A stretch of DNA of 5,508 nucleotides. Origin: an uncultured Ruminococcus sp. GTDB lineage: Bacteria; Bacillota; Clostridia; Oscillospirales; CAG-272. The stretch covers positions 2,410 through 7,917 of the forward strand of contig CACYWX010000241.1 of the NCBI GenBank assembly GCA_902778205.1. Reading direction: 5' to 3'. Numbering within the stretch: the stretch's first letter is position 1; every line of letters begins with the position of its first letter. Positions 5,117-5,508 of the stretch are shown here, one piece after another. Below the pieces are notes generated by a model that worked only from the letters and a program-made list of their open reading frames with translations, did no database searches and had not been told where the DNA came from. Both the position numbers and the translations under genes were made by a program.

Positions 5117-5508
5117 TTAACCCGGCTCGCCCGCCAGCCATTTCCGGCGGACCTCCTCGTATACCTCGTCCGGGATCTCCGGCTGTACCCACTGGGCCGC
5201 CGTGGGAGAGACGTACATGTCCCCCGCCGACTCCTCGAAAGTGCAGAAGGTGTCGTTCCGGACCCGGTCCCGCTCCTCCGGCTTTCTCAGATCCGGCACG
5301 TCCAGGGAGGTCCCGCCCTCCACGATGGAGCGGTAGGCCAGGATCCCGGGGATGCACATGTCCACGGCCTCGTAGACGTCCACCGCCTCCCGCCGCGCGT
5401 CTTCGTCCCCCAGGATCGAGCGGACGAAGTAGTGGGTCGTGAAGTAGTCGCTTCCGCCGTGGCCGGTGCCCTCCGCTTCGGTCAGAGAGAAGGCAGGCGC
5501 GTATTTCT
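5117..5508 (-). CDS. Gfo/Idh/MocA-family oxidoreductase, C-terminal part (truncated by window edge)
   Basis: The last 129 residues of a protein whose N-terminus lies beyond base 5508. The fragment reads without a stop from the edge to TAA at 5117-5119. GTGHGGSDYFTTHYFVRSIL (13-32 of the fragment) and the helix DVYEAVDMCIPGILAYRSIV (43-62), followed by VPDLRKPEERDRVRNDTFC, are typical of the C-terminal substrate-binding domain of Gfo/Idh/MocA sugar-type dehydrogenases. These use NAD(P)(H) through an N-terminal Rossmann fold that is not visible here. Related sequences include GH109-type glycosidases, which share this fold and use NAD+ in catalysis, so a glycosidase reading cannot be excluded. 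A GTG at 5383 could be mistaken for a start, but clear family sequence continues upstream of it. Substrate is unknown; a carbohydrate is likely given the family. A 205-nt gap separates it from the SIMPL gene. Confidence 0.88.
   Translation of the reverse strand, partial: KYAPAFSLTEAEGTGHGGSDYFTTHYFVRSILGDEDARREAVDVYEAVDMCIPGILAYRSIVEGGTSLDVPDLRKPEERDRVRNDTFCTFEESAGDMYVSPTAAQWVQPEIPDEVYEEVRRKWLAGEPG

Noticed and set aside
5017..5442. Plus-strand frame antisense to the oxidoreductase
   Set aside because: It is dominated by Pro/Arg/Ser with no domain; the minus strand matches Gfo/Idh/MocA motifs along its length.

Overview
The window is GC-rich DNA with strong GGAGG-type ribosome binding sites, short AT-rich promoter patches and densely packed genes. 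This fits a GC-rich member of the Bacillota (Clostridia), probably from a gut or rumen habitat. That placement is inferred from gene content (an intracellular GH29 fucosidase, a GtaA-like protein, a Gfo/Idh/MocA oxidoreductase), translation signals and protein flavour. No rRNA or other taxonomic marker is present.

Layout: (1) Bases 1-246 are a non-coding tandem array of a ~98-bp unit. Two near-identical full copies each carry an 11-bp perfect hairpin; a third, truncated copy lacks it. (2) Bases 247-374 lead into a plus-strand gene and hold a good sigma-A-type promoter with an extended -10. (3) A two-gene plus-strand unit follows: a GNAT acetyltransferase (375-953), then a GH29 alpha-L-fucosidase (983-2017) 29 nt downstream. 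(4) A 138-nt gap contains a probable separate promoter and a short CCGAAC direct-repeat cluster. (5) A 655-aa GtaA-family protein (2156-4123) follows. (6) A bidirectional hairpin terminator lies in the convergent gap. (7) On the minus strand there is a SIMPL/DUF541 protein (4246-4911), then a ~200-nt spacer with several small inverted and direct repeats, then the C-terminal 129 residues of a Gfo/Idh/MocA oxidoreductase that runs off the right edge.

The plus-strand genes look like a small, cytoplasmic glycan-use locus. Neither the fucosidase nor the GtaA-like protein has a signal peptide, so they probably act on imported oligosaccharides or glycoconjugate fragments. The truncated oxidoreductase may be another carbohydrate-related gene, but it is on the opposite strand and separated by the SIMPL gene, so a functional link is only an inference. 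No phage, transposase, CRISPR, toxin-antitoxin or defence gene is visible. The least explained element is the hairpin repeat array at the left edge. I do not see a convincing new multi-gene system.
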